The notes: a model not told the origin generated them from the sequence alone. DNA of 64,000 bases from Rotaria macrura (GCA_900239685.1 OENT01000048.1:1-64000), one strand, 5' to 3'. Shown: positions 37,746 through 51,437, counted from the stretch's first letter. Numbers and translations are program-made.

Positions 37746-39557
37746 TCAAGATTCCATAGGTTCACTTCTATCTGTAGGCTCTTGTTTAGCATTAGTTGAA
37801 GAATTTTCTTTTACAAATAACAACATATCGAAAGCTTCTTGTATAGCACGTAGACATGGATACTCTCGTGTATAACCACCGGCACGTTCAACTGATCTTT
37901 CTTGACGAACATGATCTAAGTATCTATGAACGAAATCAATATTATTATGATTAGTAAAAATAATATGAAATCTTATTCATCATAAGAAGAAAATAAAAAT
38001 ATAATATTCATTTCATGGTACCCTAGCTGTTCAAGTTCACTTTTTTCAGGAAGAAGTGGTCCTTGATGATCATATACTGGTGGATTATATTCAAATAATC
38101 GTTGTTGATTTTGATCATTTGATAGTGATAGAAGAATTTCTTCTTCTCTTTTTATCTATTCGATATAAAAATATGATTAGATTATAGAAATTAACAATCG
38201 ACAATACCATATTAGGCATGATTGGTTGAACAGCTTTACGCTTTTTTTCAAGATCTTCAATACTTTTCTGCAAGACTTGACCAACATTAACGTCAACATC
38301 CAGCTAAAAGAAAAATGAAATTTAACATGATAATATTGATGAACAACGAACAATCTTACTAATGCTTCCATCAGATCATCTTTAACGCGTTGCTTTGCTT
38401 CTTGTTCTTTTTGAATTTCTTGTTCATAAACTCTCTTGCGCATTTCTTCTGCTGTACGTTCTTGTTCGATCAAATGTTCAATATATATTTCATCATTACT
38501 CTATTTATAATGAAATGGAATATTTCATAATGCATCATTGTTTTAGCATATATATTCAAATGATTTAACTAACCAATTTGCCTCGATTTTTAGTAATTAA
38601 TTCTTTATTTGATTCTTTGTATTCAGCAATTTTTTGTTCCGTTTCTTCAACATCAATTTTGTTCGTAAGATTGAAAACTAGAAAATTACTATCATGTTAA
38701 TCTAGTTCATTTATTTCAATTAATTCATATATTAGAATTTTCTTCATGAGTGTGTCATACTTCATTGTATAAATAACATATATTATGAGTCATTAAAATA
38801 ATATAAATGTGAAGTCGAAATTTTTTTGCATTTCAACTCAACTAGCAATTCAAACGTTTGCATATTTATATTGACGCACGTTTTCAATGATGCAACACAT
38901 TTTTCATTTGACAACATTACATCATAAATATGTTCACCATGTTATAGAAAACACTGAAGCAATCATCAATAAAAAAAAAAAGGAACTGTATCGATGCTTC
39001 ACATTTATATATATATACATATGTCAGTACTTGCAAATGACTCAAATTCATAGTACAAAAAATGTAAGATATATATATTGTCTTACTGTACGTTTCGACC
39101 ATTTCCAAATAATCATTGTAAAGATCGAGTGAATTAAAGTCTTGTTCTTTTCGATTGAAACTAGAAAATCAATTCTATTTTTCTACAACTACAGTTATAC
39201 TCATTCGTGAATAATAATAATTCACGTTTTACAAAATAATAAATTTACTTACTCTTTGAGAATACGTTTTCGAATATCTACTTCAAGTTCTATAAATGGA
39301 TCTTCAAATATTTGATATCGAAATCCACTTTTTTTTAAATCAACTTTACATGTTGGACATATTCCAATGCCTTTACTAAATTTATTTTCTACACAAGTTT
39401 CACATCTGATAAAAACAAAAGAATTATTTTTCTTTTTAATACAAAACATGTCTCTTCGAACGATCACCTACAATGAATGCCCACACTTGCTGACCATCAG
39501 CTTCATTTTTGGATTTCTGTATTTTGTCGTGTGGCATTGTGGGCAACTGATATCCAT
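37746..39557 (-). CDS. MNAT1: CDK-activating kinase assembly factor MAT1
   Basis: Eight exons: 39557-39472, 39405-39253, 39160-39087, 38677-38574, 38500-38360, 38303-38208, 38155-38022 and 37923-37746; total 966 bases, 321 residues (human 309). MAT1 is the RING-finger subunit of the CDK7-cyclin H kinase in TFIIH. The RING is complete: C5, C8, C25, H27, C30, C33, C45 and C48 ([27 protein letters not shown]). [20 protein letters not shown] and [20 protein letters not shown] follow in the central helical region. The middle contains a charged coiled coil ([20 protein letters not shown]). The C-terminal [18 protein letters not shown] matches the AGGYTxxxxCxRAxQxAF segment needed for kinase activation. 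The ATG abuts a splice acceptor (TTCTTACAG). Confidence 0.95.
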
Positions 39558-39559
39558 CT
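39558..39559 (-). promoter_or_regulatory. Splice acceptor abutting the MNAT1 start codon
   Basis: GTTATTCTTACAG ends at the base before ATG. No 5' exon was recognised in the 415 bases up to the formin stop. Either a short untranslated exon or a spliced leader supplies the 5' end. Confidence 0.45.
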
Positions 39560-39972
39560 GTAAGAATAACAGATAAAAAGAAATAACACCAAATATATTT
39601 ATTTATGTTTATATATATATATATATGTATTGTATATATGCATATTCAATTCAATATTTTCTTTTGTTTCAATTATTTTTCACGAATAATAACATGGTAT
39701 TGAGACAAAAAGAATATTTAGAAGAAAGCAGAAAGAAGAGGAAAATAACAGATAGAAAAATATTCAGTACACTTCTACATAAACAAACTCGACACAGATT
39801 TGAAGAAAGAAAAGAACAAAATATCTTCAAATAAGAAATACTGAACATATATATATATATAGGAATGCTAGAATTATTTCCTTATTTTTTTTTGAAAGAT
39901 TGACTGGAATAAAATAGAGTGGGAAAAAAGGGAAGAGATCGTCAATAATAGAAATAAAAAAAGAATCATTCT
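39558..39972. other. Spacer between formin and MNAT1
   Basis: AT-rich, with TA runs at about 39610-39627 and 39848-39862. No coding region supported. It is longer than the other gaps in this minus-strand series, so the formin need not share their transcript. Confidence 0.45.
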
Positions 39973-42900
39973 CTATGATTGTGATCGTTTTTTAGTTGGA
40001 GTTACTGTTGGTGTTAATCCACGATTAGTTTTACGTTTATCAATTAAATCTTCAATACGTGATAATGGACGACGATTTGAAACTATTGTTGAATCATCGG
40101 GAGTATCGAGAATCTTTTTCTCTATTGACAAGGGTGTATTTCTAAAGAGAATAAATACATTTTATTAATAATAATCTATTACATGAATTTCATTTGTAAA
40201 ATTTAGTCAATTATTAGAAAAATAAAACGGGTCATGCACTAGTAATCCCGATGTCGATTTATCTACGCTTTGTTATATCTCTAGAGCTACCTGTCGACGG
40301 TATGCTATAGATGGAGAAGAACCACGCGATGATGAAGCAAACGTTTCGGCTGCTGCCAATATAAAATCTTCAGTCGAATCGGATCTCGAAGGGAAACGAC
40401 GTGACGACGTTCGAACACAATATTGTGAAGTAGACATCAGATTTTGACTAAAGTGAGCATGTTTTTCATATAGTATTATACTCGTTCTTAGGATTCTTAT
40501 TCGATGTCCTTTCTTTTTCTTATCTCTGAATACTTACGATAGTCTAGCTGCCTTGGCTGCTTGTTCCCGCCATGCTCGTACCTCTTGAAGGCATGTCTAC
40601 AAAAACAAAAAGAATTACAATCAATGATAGTCATAAGTAGAATATAGTTCAGGCTAAAGATTTTTATTCTCGATAGTAATTACTAGCATAAATCATTAGG
40701 ACGAAAAGCATTTAAGTATCAACAAGATTTTGCAATCAATATTGATAAATTATGAAAAATCTGATAAAACGGTTTAGATGACTATTCGATGTAAAACAAG
40801 ATACTTTGACATTGATAGAAACTTTGTAAACCTAGCCTTTCTTTGATCGATGACAGTAAAATGGTTTCCATGATTTTTTTCTCATCAAACTACATCTCGT
40901 TTATCAAGTACTAAGTAGTTCTTGTTGCTTGACATTGATGAATATTATATTTTCTTTCTGTTCGATATTTGAATATGTTTTTCTAAATCGAATTTAAGAT
41001 GACAACAAACGATGACGAAAATATCTCATGATACACTCGTAAATGAAATCTTTTCAGAAAAATTAGTACTATCGAGAAAAATACGTCTGATTTTCGGTCT
41101 ATTCTTCCATTTTCGTTACCGTAAAAAAAGAACAAAATGACTTGAAATCAGTAAAAAATTCGTTGAGCGAATAATTTTTTGGATCAATTGCTAAATATTC
41201 GCACAGATTTTGATAAGCTTGTATCATTTCTCCGTCTAATTGTTCTAATCGAGCAACATCATTAGCAGCTTGAATGATGAAATCCTAAGAAATAGATAGA
41301 ATTACAATCAATACTTTCTTCGTTCTCAATAGTTTTACTTCAATTGATTCGGCAAATTTATCACCATCGATGGGTTCTTCAATGTTTTTCGCATAATCTA
41401 ATTCTTCACGAGCATTTGTCAATTCTTTATTGATTTCTTTCGGTTGTTTCTGTAATTCGAGAATATTAACTGAAATAAACGATCAATAGAAGAAAAAGAA
41501 AAGAAACATTTTAATTTTTTTCTTATCATTTCTAAAAAACATACAATCTCACTTTTGGAAATACCATCGGCTAGAGAATAGAATTCGTCGGAAAATGAAA
41601 GTAAATCACGATGTTTACTTTCTATAGCTTGAACAATAAAATGAAGTAATGAACGACGACCATCATTTGCTTTTGTTGAATGTAACTAATGTAATAAAAC
41701 TCGAATTAAATAAAACAAATATCGAAAAAGAAAATTTCATTGAATTACCTTTGGTAAAAAACTAATATCAAATCCATGTATAGGTTCGTAGGATTTGGCA
41801 CTTGAATTCATATAATTACCAATTGTTAATATTAGTTCAAGCATTTTTTTTAATCGAATCGAATGTCGAACATGATCACATGCTGTACGAACTTCAACAA
41901 ATGCCTAGAAGAATCTCGCATAAAACGTCTTCATAAACTATATCAAATAAACAAACTTTATCAGTTTCTTCAACTGTTTCTTTATAGTTTGCTTTAAATA
42001 AAAGAGTTTTCAAGCGTTGCTTTAATCGTTTTATATCACCGATCTAAATGAATTTAAAAAAATATTTTTTAAAAGCAACTATATATATATAGTTACACAT
42101 ACCGCACAAAAGTACTGTTCCGAATATTGTAAATCATTTATTTCATTTTTAAATTCAGCCAATGTTTTCAATTCTTCAGGTGTTGGTAAATATTTTTCCA
42201 ATTGTTTGAGAAAGTCATCTTTTAAATATTCACTATCACATGATAGCATCCATTCACGAAAAACCGATGGTGGTACCTTCAATTGACTGAACATAATAGC
42301 TACAAAAATAAGTTCCATGATTCGTTTTATTTCTTATAATAGAATATTAATATCGTACCGAAATTTTGCGCAGCTTTAGGATCAAGAACACGTAATTCTT
42401 TTGATTTATCAACAAGATCATGAATAGGTTGTCTAACTAAAATAGATGATTTTAACGAACTTATCTTTGAAGAAGTGAAAACGCTTTTCTTATACTTGGT
42501 GCTACTTTGTTTGCAAAATTTTTTCGTATATCAGAAAAAAGCTCATCGTTAACATATTTTTCTTCATCGACATGAACCCACATAGACTCTTTTTTAATTG
42601 TATAGGGATTAATCTAAAAAGAAAATAGTTGAATTAGATATATATTGAACTAAAATAGATTCATGGTAACTAACTTTACTCCATTGCACTTTTTTAACTG
42701 GTTCAGTTACAGCATATTTTTGTTTCTTGCGTAAATACTGAGGTAATTGCGGTGGAGCTAAACGTTATATTGATATATTAGGATGAAGAGAGTTATATTT
42801 TGCTTACCACCAAAGCCTGGCATCATCGGTGGTGGAGGTGGAGGTCCACCTGAACCGATTGTTGATTGAATGCCAAAATTAGGGAATGGGGGAGGAGGAG

Positions 42901-44433
42901 GAGGAGGAGGAGGCAACGGCGGTGGTGGACCAACAGAACTAATAAGAGTTGGTGACAGTACACCAAAAATTGGAAATGGCGGAGGTGGCGGTGGACCAGC
43001 CAAATTTGATGGTGGTGTAGATGGAATACCAAAATTAGGGAACGGTGGAGGTGGAGGTGGTCCACTAACATAAGGAAAAGGAGGTGGTAGTGGAATAGAT
43101 GCAGGAGAAGATGTTGATGTTGGTATAACAATGGCCAAGAATGGCGGTGGTGGTGGAGGAGGTGGAGGCATAATGACTGGAATGTTTGGTCTAGAAGAAA
43201 AATAAAATTACGTTATGCATATACTGTTATGTTCAAGAAAGACTAACATGGATTGTGATAGAATAGATGATTTTGACTTTTCATCAACTTCGATAACAAG
43301 ATTTGACAAGAGTAAGCATACGTCATCGTTGATATGTTGCTGGGCTTTAGAAGAAGATGATGATGATGATGTGAATTGTTCTTTGGTAGATGACGTCAGC
43401 AACTTTGAATCAGTTGTTGAAGACCGCAAATTTAAAACCTAAATAAATTTGATTTAAACATTGGAATATTTTTTCTTCAATTTCGTTTAATTCTCTATAA
43501 AATTAAGTATATTAAAATTCAGAAAACTTTTTAAAATTTATATAAACAGATCAATATTTGTCAAAAAAGTAAATAACTCTCATCAGTTAGTTGGATTACT
43601 TCTGATGGCTGAAACATAGTTTGTTTTAATTTGTCGTGAATAAATAAATTTACTTTTCGAAAGTCATTGTCATTTGCATTAGTAGTAGTATTGGAATGTA
43701 GACTTGACTTCAGTTGTTTAACGAATGCTTGCGTAGAAGAACTCCTTGTATCACAATTTACTGATAACCAATCAATCAATAAATCACCTATGAAATATAT
43801 ATCTTATAGAAAAAATTATAGAAAAAGAAATCAATCTAATTACTTGTAAATTTAGCATGATTGTTTTTATATAATAGTGAAGGATGAAGGACAAGTGAAG
43901 ATGAAACAGATGAATGAACATTATCATCTATTGGCAATGACGATGAATCACTATTATTAACATACGATAATAATTTATGCATTGCTCTTCGAATAGTTAT
44001 TTCATCATAACAATTTGATGTGGAAGATGATGATTCACAATCTGAATTCGGATTTGTAACAATGGATGATGACATTGGATAATTGAATTTAAGTGTGAAA
44101 CATTTCTTTTTTTTAAAAAGAACAATGTCTACAAATATCATTTATTTCTTATGATACGAAATACCTTAGTATTAGAAATCAGAGTTGAATTTCTTGTATC
44201 TGTTTGTGTTGATTTTTCGATTTTCTCTATTCCATGTAATAAATCGACTTGTATTGATATTGATTTTTTTTCACCTAGTTCAACATCAGGATGAAAACCG
44301 TATTCGTTCTAAAGATAAATCAATTTAATCATGAACAAATTTAGATTGAAACAAACTTTGAGAATATCTAGAATGGTCGTAGCCGTGGATGTTCGATAGT
44401 TATTTTCTTTGCTTTCAACCAGATAATGATTAA
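39973..44433 (-). CDS. Formin with DEP-like N-terminal region, FH1 and FH2 domains
   Basis: Nucleates and elongates actin filaments. Exons read with matching phases: 44433-44357, 44308-44165, 44105-43844, 43787-43600, 43438-43248, 43190-42808 (FH1), then FH2 in 42757-42675, 42613-42496, 42436-42359, 42299-42103, 42043-41957, 41904-41749, 41685-41553, 41469-41339, 41284-41120, 40596-40538 and 40447-40291. FH1 is runs of PPPPPP separated by phenylalanine-rich linkers (profilin sites). FH2 shows [52 protein letters not shown] and [11 protein letters not shown]; it fits the DIAPH/DAAM/FMNL clade. Before FH1, [21 protein letters not shown] is DEP-like. I saw no GBD/FH3. A downstream exon (about 40141-39973, ending KKRSQS) may be the C-terminus, but its phase does not join cleanly, so the tail is uncertain. 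The 5' end is incomplete. Confidence 0.85.
42809..43171. repeat. Proline-encoding low-complexity tract (FH1)
   Basis: Repeated GGTGGAGGT/GGAGGAGGA on the plus strand, that is CCACCT/CCTCCT on the coding strand. Encodes the formin FH1 polyproline segments. Plus-strand glycine-rich and minus-strand LHLH-type ORFs here are shadows of it. Confidence 0.85.
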
Positions 44434-46592
44434 CTTGAAAGAAAAAGAAAAAGAAAAGAAGAATAAAAACGATAATATGAAGGTCTCGATTTTTGGTTCA
44501 TATTTGTGAGTATTGATAGAAAAGGGGAAGAGGTTGATATTCTATATTGATTAGTGTGAAAGTGAAAGAACGGAGAAAGAGAGACAGAGACAGAAAGAGA
44601 TAGAGAGAAATTGTGAGAGCAGCAATCTAGTACAAGGAATAGATATAAATCATAGAATCGTATGTTACAAAACGCAGTAAAAGAGCAATTGAAAATGATA
44701 CCTGTTCGTCTGCCTCTTTTGCTTCTTCAGTCACACTTTACTGACTAGAATACAAAAAAAGAACGATATCGATACAACATCCTTGACTCTTGACATGAAG
44801 ACAGACAGCTTCACACGTTAAACTATCATCATCACACAATGAGAGACGATATATCAAATATCAGGCTTAAAGAATAAAAGGAAACCGAGGTAAAACGAAA
44901 TGACTTACTGTTACTGGATGTTCTTGACGGGGATAATGATATATTTGTATCGTCATCATCCACGAAAGTTCCCCAAGAATATAAACTTGGCACCTAATAT
45001 CAGGATAAGAAAAAAAAACAGAAATGAAATGTACAAAAAAAAATACAGAATGATCGATGCCATCATGAATGACTCAATGTAAATATGGATCAAGATAGAC
45101 AAAAGTTTCTTATCAATATACAGACTTAAAAAGAGGATTCATGTGAGTCATACGAGAAAAATATTTTCAGAAAAACTTAAAACAACTTGTCAATGACATG
45201 CCATATCATGCAATAAAATACGACGGTTCATTATCGTATTTCTAAACAGCAACAGATTTTCATGTGATATATTATCCAATAAAAAAATATTTGTTTAATG
45301 TATTTTTAATATCATTCATGTACGTTGATCATTTAAAAGATTTACATAAATAAATCTTCCTCATGATTATTAAGAAAATAAGAATATAACCAATACGTAG
45401 TAAACATACCGATGTGATGGCCATTCAATCGGTGCATCAGACACGAAAGAAAATCGATGCACCTTCAAATATTATTAATTAGACTTATTGATTTTGATTT
45501 TTCTTGCTACTGTCTATTTAGTCAATATCCTTCATGGTTATTTCTTATACATGTGTTTCGGCCTATTTGTTAATTGAACTAAATAAATGACAACGTTATA
45601 CATATCTGTATGTATAACATTAGGGCATTTTCATTCCTCAACTGACGATGATGATGATGAAGACATTTTCAATGCCGAAAGTTTTTATAGTTGTCTTCCA
45701 GACGGCTATCTAATTTAGTTGGGAATGTAAGCAGATGTAACTATCAAGGATTTCGCTCATTCGATGCAAGGTAAAAACATTAAAAACAACAACTATGAAT
45801 CTATTTATATGATACGAAAAGAAATTTTGAATTAATATAACTTATTAACCTTCGATGTCTCCTCTTCTTTTTTGTCCTGTTATAAAACGAAAAGTCGATG
45901 TCTACGATTATGAATACGGATGAAAATGAACGAGTCAAAAGACTGTTATTTCGACTTTCATTATACAAACAGTGTGATAATGGTCTAAAACGAGGTGAGA
46001 TGATAAATAATGATACCTAATTCATTTCGAATAGACAATATGAGAGAGACGATGTGCATACCACCACCCACACGTTCACTTAAAAAGAAATGCTGATCAA
46101 AAAAGAAAAATGTGTTTGTCAAATAATTTATGTCATTCACACATCAAAAGCGTATCTCATCGTATCCAATTATGTCGATATCATCGACCGTTTTAACACA
46201 TAGATACAAACCGAATGACGCTTTTTCACACATAGATTCGTTTCTTCGATCTTATTCATATACACATAATACAATTGATTACCTTTCCAATGTGACAAGG
46301 TTTATTACAGTTTCTTATGTACATGGTCGTTCGATAACATGCATAAGAATTATAGTTGTATACATAGGACTTATTCCATGTATAGAAACAATTATAAACG
46401 ATTATTGTTCGATACTCTGAATATGTATGGTAGTTTTTTATTTTTGTTGGAAAAAAAGATCAATCTTATGCTTGTAATTAACTATAAGAATAAACACGTC
46501 TATTTTTACCTCTAGAACCTGTCTACTTTATTTCCCTTGGGTGCTTGGAATAAGACGAAGGAAAAGAAAACTTTCTTTTTTTTTTGTCATAC
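44434..46592. other. Interval between two formin 5' exon cassettes
   Basis: Probably intron and/or promoter DNA. It includes a GA-rich stretch at about 44565-44620 and no ORF I can support; the plus ORFs at 44900-45082 and 46130-46420 lack motifs. The exon at 44433 needs one coding base from an exon further upstream, which I did not find in this interval. Confidence 0.4.
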
Positions 46593-47146
46593 TTGAAATA
46601 AATCATTATTTTCAACATTTTCCATTCGAAGTACACCGAGAGAAATAAGGCATGTAAAACATTGTAAAATAACTTGTCTTATTAATGTTAAATTGTCACA
46701 ACGACCTTCAAAATGACTCAAAAACCAATCAAGTAATAATTCACCTAAAATAGTTTTTGTCGAAAAAGAAAAAATTTTAAACTTTTCGTTTTTGATTTAT
46801 TTGATTGTGTATTACCGGAAAATTTTGTATGTTTATCATAAAGTAATGATGGATCTATTAATATTGAAGATATGGAAGGTTTCCTAATGATATCTGTTGT
46901 TATTGCTTGCTCATAAGAAATATCATCAAAGCCTGTTGTTGGTGAAGATTTCTTGTTATGACCACCGAAAAATTTTCTCAAAACATATCGAACATAGTTA
47001 ACATTATGATTACGTTTATCATTTGATGATAATGATGATGATTGACGACGATTATTTGTATGTGCATCCATTAAATTTGGAATATCACAATCAGTAGTTG
47101 TAATTGTTGAGGGTTGTTGGTGAAAATGATACATTGATTTAAACAT
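46593..47146 (-). CDS. DEP-like N-terminal exon cassette upstream of the formin
   Basis: Two exons, 47146-46816 and 46744-46593, joined at phase 1 and ending at phase 0 before GTATGA. The first encodes a low-complexity start (MFKSMYHFHQ) and IDPSLLYDKHTKFS. The second encodes GELLLDWFLSHFEGRCD and LISLGVLRMENVENNDLFQ. The pattern F-S-G-x-L-L-x-D-W-(F/L) followed by a helix and GVLR is that of a DEP domain. The formin's own exons at 44105-43844 and 43787-43600 show the same layout ([14 protein letters not shown] then SDLLIDWL) with the intron at the same place and phase. Both cassettes end at phase 0 and could splice to the formin exon at 43438. It could equally be an independent gene whose 3' exons I did not find. 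Confidence 0.55.
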
Positions 47147-50100
47147 TTTGATAGTTATGCTAGTTAATTATATGACATTGTGAAAGCAGAATGTTGAGTC
47201 GACTCAAGACACGTAGACGAGGAGGAACAAGCATTTTTTCTTGAATGAAACTATTTTATTTTAAAAGGAATTTCATAAAATATTCATTTGATAAAACAAT
47301 AGATGAATTAACGATTTAAAGAAAAAAATGAAACAATAACGTTGATAGTAGCGATGAAGATTCTCGCTAACCTTAAATTTTATCAATTCGATAAAAATTT
47401 TTTATTGTTTAATTGAGGATTAATCATAAAAATATATTCATAAGATTCTTATTTATTATTATATTCATGAGAGATGTCCTTGAATGTTGATGATGGGATT
47501 AGAAAAATATTTTTATAAATATCGGCTGTTGAATTAGACAGCCAATTATGTTACGATAAAGGAAAATCATTTTAAATGAATTCAATCGATACACCTGAAT
47601 TGATACTATAACGAATTTATGATACTACATGATAAAATAATGGATAAAGAATATTAGCATCTACTTCGAAGGGACAACATCTTGTTGAATATTTTTTATA
47701 CCAATTTTACTTTATTACTTTTTAAAAGATAACGAACTGAATTATCTGATGAATTTCAAGGTTAAAGTAACCAACTCTGAACTACCATTTGAATTTTGTG
47801 AACAAAGCATTAAAAGTTGCATTCGATTGAGAAAATGTACACGTACATTAGTTTTTGGTAAATAGAAAATTTGAGTAATCCAATAAATTCTGTTTTCTGT
47901 GATGTATCCAATATCTTTCTGTGCATAAGAATTTTTATGTCCTTCTTGTCTCTTGTTTTGGTTTCAGTCGAAGTTTTCTTCAATTATTCATATCTATTGA
48001 TGATGTAACTAAATTGTAAATGATCTATTCTGATTTAACATTAAACAGTTCACAAGACTTTGCTGCCTAATGAAATTTAACACAGCTATCAAACTTTTAA
48101 GTAATTCTAATATTTCTTACGTTCATATCTACTGAAAAAATTGTCCTTAAGAATGTTAGCATGATAATTTGCACTTGTAATGAAGTTATAGGGAATGATT
48201 TCACTCAAAGAATTTTACAATATATTCTCGTCTGCATGTGAAAATTTGAAAAAAAAAGTCTACAGATTCAATATCTAACAGGATGTGTATTTTAAAAAGA
48301 AGTTGTCACAGTTCGTTGAAACAAGGTTGACAATTACTGATCTGGTTTCTTTTTCATTCACGTATTATAGATATAGGAAATTTTAGATTTTAACTCGATA
48401 ACTATCGAGTAATCTCAACTGGAATTCAAATTCTTATCATTATTTCTGTTTTACAACAGTAGAATCAAGTATTTAAAGAAATCTTTTAGAGAGTGTTTCG
48501 TTAAAGAACAACAATCAACAATTTCAGTTTGTTTATCAAGAAGATTAACCATCGAATACATGCATGTTATTTAACGTAGAGAAATATTTAAAGTTTTTTT
48601 CACATTGAAAAAAAATCAGAAAACGAACGACACTTGCACAAGAATGATCTAACAAGCTGTTAGTCATAGGAAAGGAAATTCACAAATTGTTTGAAGTGAA
48701 TTTAATCTTTCGTGAGGACTAATTTTTTTTAGACGATGGAATTACTATTCTCTTTGTGACAATAGTACTAACTATATCTTTGTTCGTATTCCATCCGTCG
48801 ACAGTTATGGCAATGAGAAATCATCAAAACATACAGTTTAGTATTCAAGTCATAATAGTTTATCTATTTTCAGATCGATGATGCCAGATAATGGTTAAGA
48901 ATCAAATCAAACGTGATGGAAACCATTACATATAAAATTATGTAAAATAATATTCTCAAGATTTTCTTGGAATACGAGTAATCTAACGATACAATCATTA
49001 CTTAGTAAAATTTCTCTTTGTAATTATACAAGATTTTATTCGATTGTTCTACCTTCAGTTTTTATAAAAACCATCTACCGTACAATTGTAGCCTATGACG
49101 CAAGAACAAAATGTATCGTTCACAAGTCTTCATGAGATGTTCTAGTAAAAAGAAGTATAATAGATGGTATACATCTAATGTAAATATAGCTCTAGTGAAT
49201 GACGTATCCATAGTATAAACGAAGCAAGCCAAACTACTGTTTAATTGTACGATTTTAAAACGGATAAATATGCGACTATTTGTATTTTTCCGTAGTTGTT
49301 GATATATACTACCGCCATTAAACAAAACAAAGTAAAGAAGAATCTAAAATGAACGAATAAAGTCATTGATAGATGTTTCATCTGTATGTACCTGATCAAT
49401 AAGCAATGCTATTTTCTTTATCAATATCCAACGAAGAACAATATGTGATCGATTTATTGTGAAGATAATCATTATCAAACATAATACGTATATATATTTT
49501 GCACGTAAAATAGAACGAGTTGAAATGAAAAACTGTTTTATTTAAATTCTTTTTTTCTTTCAAGAGACTTAGATTTTTGTTAAAGAATATTTAATTTAAA
49601 AATTTTATTATAAATACAACACATTCGACAAATAACAAAACCTATCAAGACTTCAAGGTTTTTTATTGAAGTATTTCATAGATGGTTTATTTGTTAACTG
49701 TAGATACTTATATATATATGAAGGGTCAAATATAGTTGTTGAACAGTAATTCTATATGGTTTTTATTTTCTATGAAAGTCAATCCATACTATGGTTTACT
49801 AATAGTTCTATCTTCTATATAAAATTAGAGATGTATCATGAAAAATTTAGTTTTAACTTATCCAAATTGACACCTATCAGTTTCTGCACACATTTGTACA
49901 GTACTTAAATGTTTTCTTTCAAATTTCTATACTGGTCAATTCAACGTTTGTTCATCTCTGTACATTATCTTTAAAAAATATCTTAACTCTACGGGATATG
50001 TTATTCTTATAGTAATCTTTTATAATGATCAATTAAATACAAGCGAAAAAAAACAAAGTAACGAAAATAAAATATACACATTAAGAAATCGAAATCAACA

Positions 50101-51334
50101 ATTTATTTGTCGATACAGCTGCCTGTTTTGCTAATTATGTGACATTATGTATTAGAAGAGAAACATCAGGTTCGACAGCATGTTACAGAACGAAAATTTT
50201 GTTTCATGCTGAGGTACATACAAAAAACTGATAATTATTACATAAATCAACAATTTTTCTATGCGTTGATCTTGTTATAAGGTGTGCTGAAGTTTCAAGA
50301 GCCACTTGAAAATATTGAACGAAAACGAGGAAATACAAAAAGAAAGAAAAAAACAGACATTTTTTCATTCGACGAATGAAGCTAATCATGATAGAAGACT
50401 AACTGTGTCTGTCTTGACTACCTGCCGTGTAAAGAGAACAAGGTGTGTATATATATATTTTTTTTCTATTTCATTTTCATGTATTCATATTTAGTCAGCA
50501 CCTTTCGACTAGAAAAATGTCATGCTCTTCGTTTATACTCAATTAGTGAAAGTAAAAAGGATTAAAAACCAGCGGATGATCTTCACGTTATCATGTTCAT
50601 TACATTGTGCTATTTCTTTTTTGTATTCTTCTTTTTTTCTTCGTAGTCTTCTCTTTCTTTATATAAAGCTATTTACAGATCACGACTTTCTCCTTCCTTT
50701 CTGTCTTCTCTCACTTGTTGACAACAACCAAAACTTCATTTATTTGCCAAGTGTTTTTACCTTCAGTCGAATAAAATAAAATCGATAGACAAGCACGCTC
50801 GTCAATGGTGTCGAAGGGCGGCGTCTTCGCCTCGTCTTCGTCTTCCTCTTGCTATGTTTATTTGGAGTTTTAACTTTATGCAATGAAAAAATATACACAT
50901 ACGAAAGAGAAGTGATTGATTGACTTTCGTATGTATGAATATACTACGCGTGGCTCTATGTATATGTATCCATCTTCCGCAAACAAATATTGAATCAAGA
51001 CTATAACTAAGACGCGTGAATAGATACACACGACAAATGATTGTTCTTTAATAGCATATAAATCCAATGAGTTTGTAATCATGAAAGAAAATCTCTGAGT
51101 GCAATTTTTTTTCTCGTTCTTTTTTCATTGGACCAAACGACAAGTGCATCAGATAATTATCGTTCTTTTTCTTTTTTTTCCTTTTTTCATTGGTTGAACA
51201 ATGATGTACAGCATATATTTATGTAATGGTCATGCACATCAAATGAAGCAACTCTTCGAGTAAAGAATTACAGCACCATTTTCTTTCGCTCTACTATATT
51301 TTCTATTACTCTTCAGCTGGCACTTTTCCCTCAA
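47147..51334. other. 4.2-kb non-coding upstream flank of the Snail gene
   Basis: Very AT-rich, no ORF with motif support, no RNA gene seen. The ORFs between 49062 and 51082 are short or shadows. GC content rises and TC/GA-rich tracts appear from about 50.3 kb toward the Snail promoter. Confidence 0.45.
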
Positions 51335-51340
51335 TATAAA
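51335..51340 (+). promoter_or_regulatory. TATA box of the Snail-family gene
   Basis: CAATATAAAGGC contains TATAAA about 375 bases before the main ATG. A start about 30 bases downstream would give a purine-rich 5' UTR of about 340 bases that begins just before the GAGAGAGAGA run at 51361. Confidence 0.5.
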
Positions 51341-51437
51341 GGCACACTTATAATCGGAACAGAGAGAGAGAGAGACACAGAGAACGACCGAGGAAACGGA
51401 AACGAAGCTTCACCATTGCCAACATACTCAACTATAA

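Noticed and set aside
42823..43131. His/Leu-rich minus ORF and Gly-rich plus ORF across the formin FH1 region
   Set aside because: Frame shadows of the polyproline-encoding tract.
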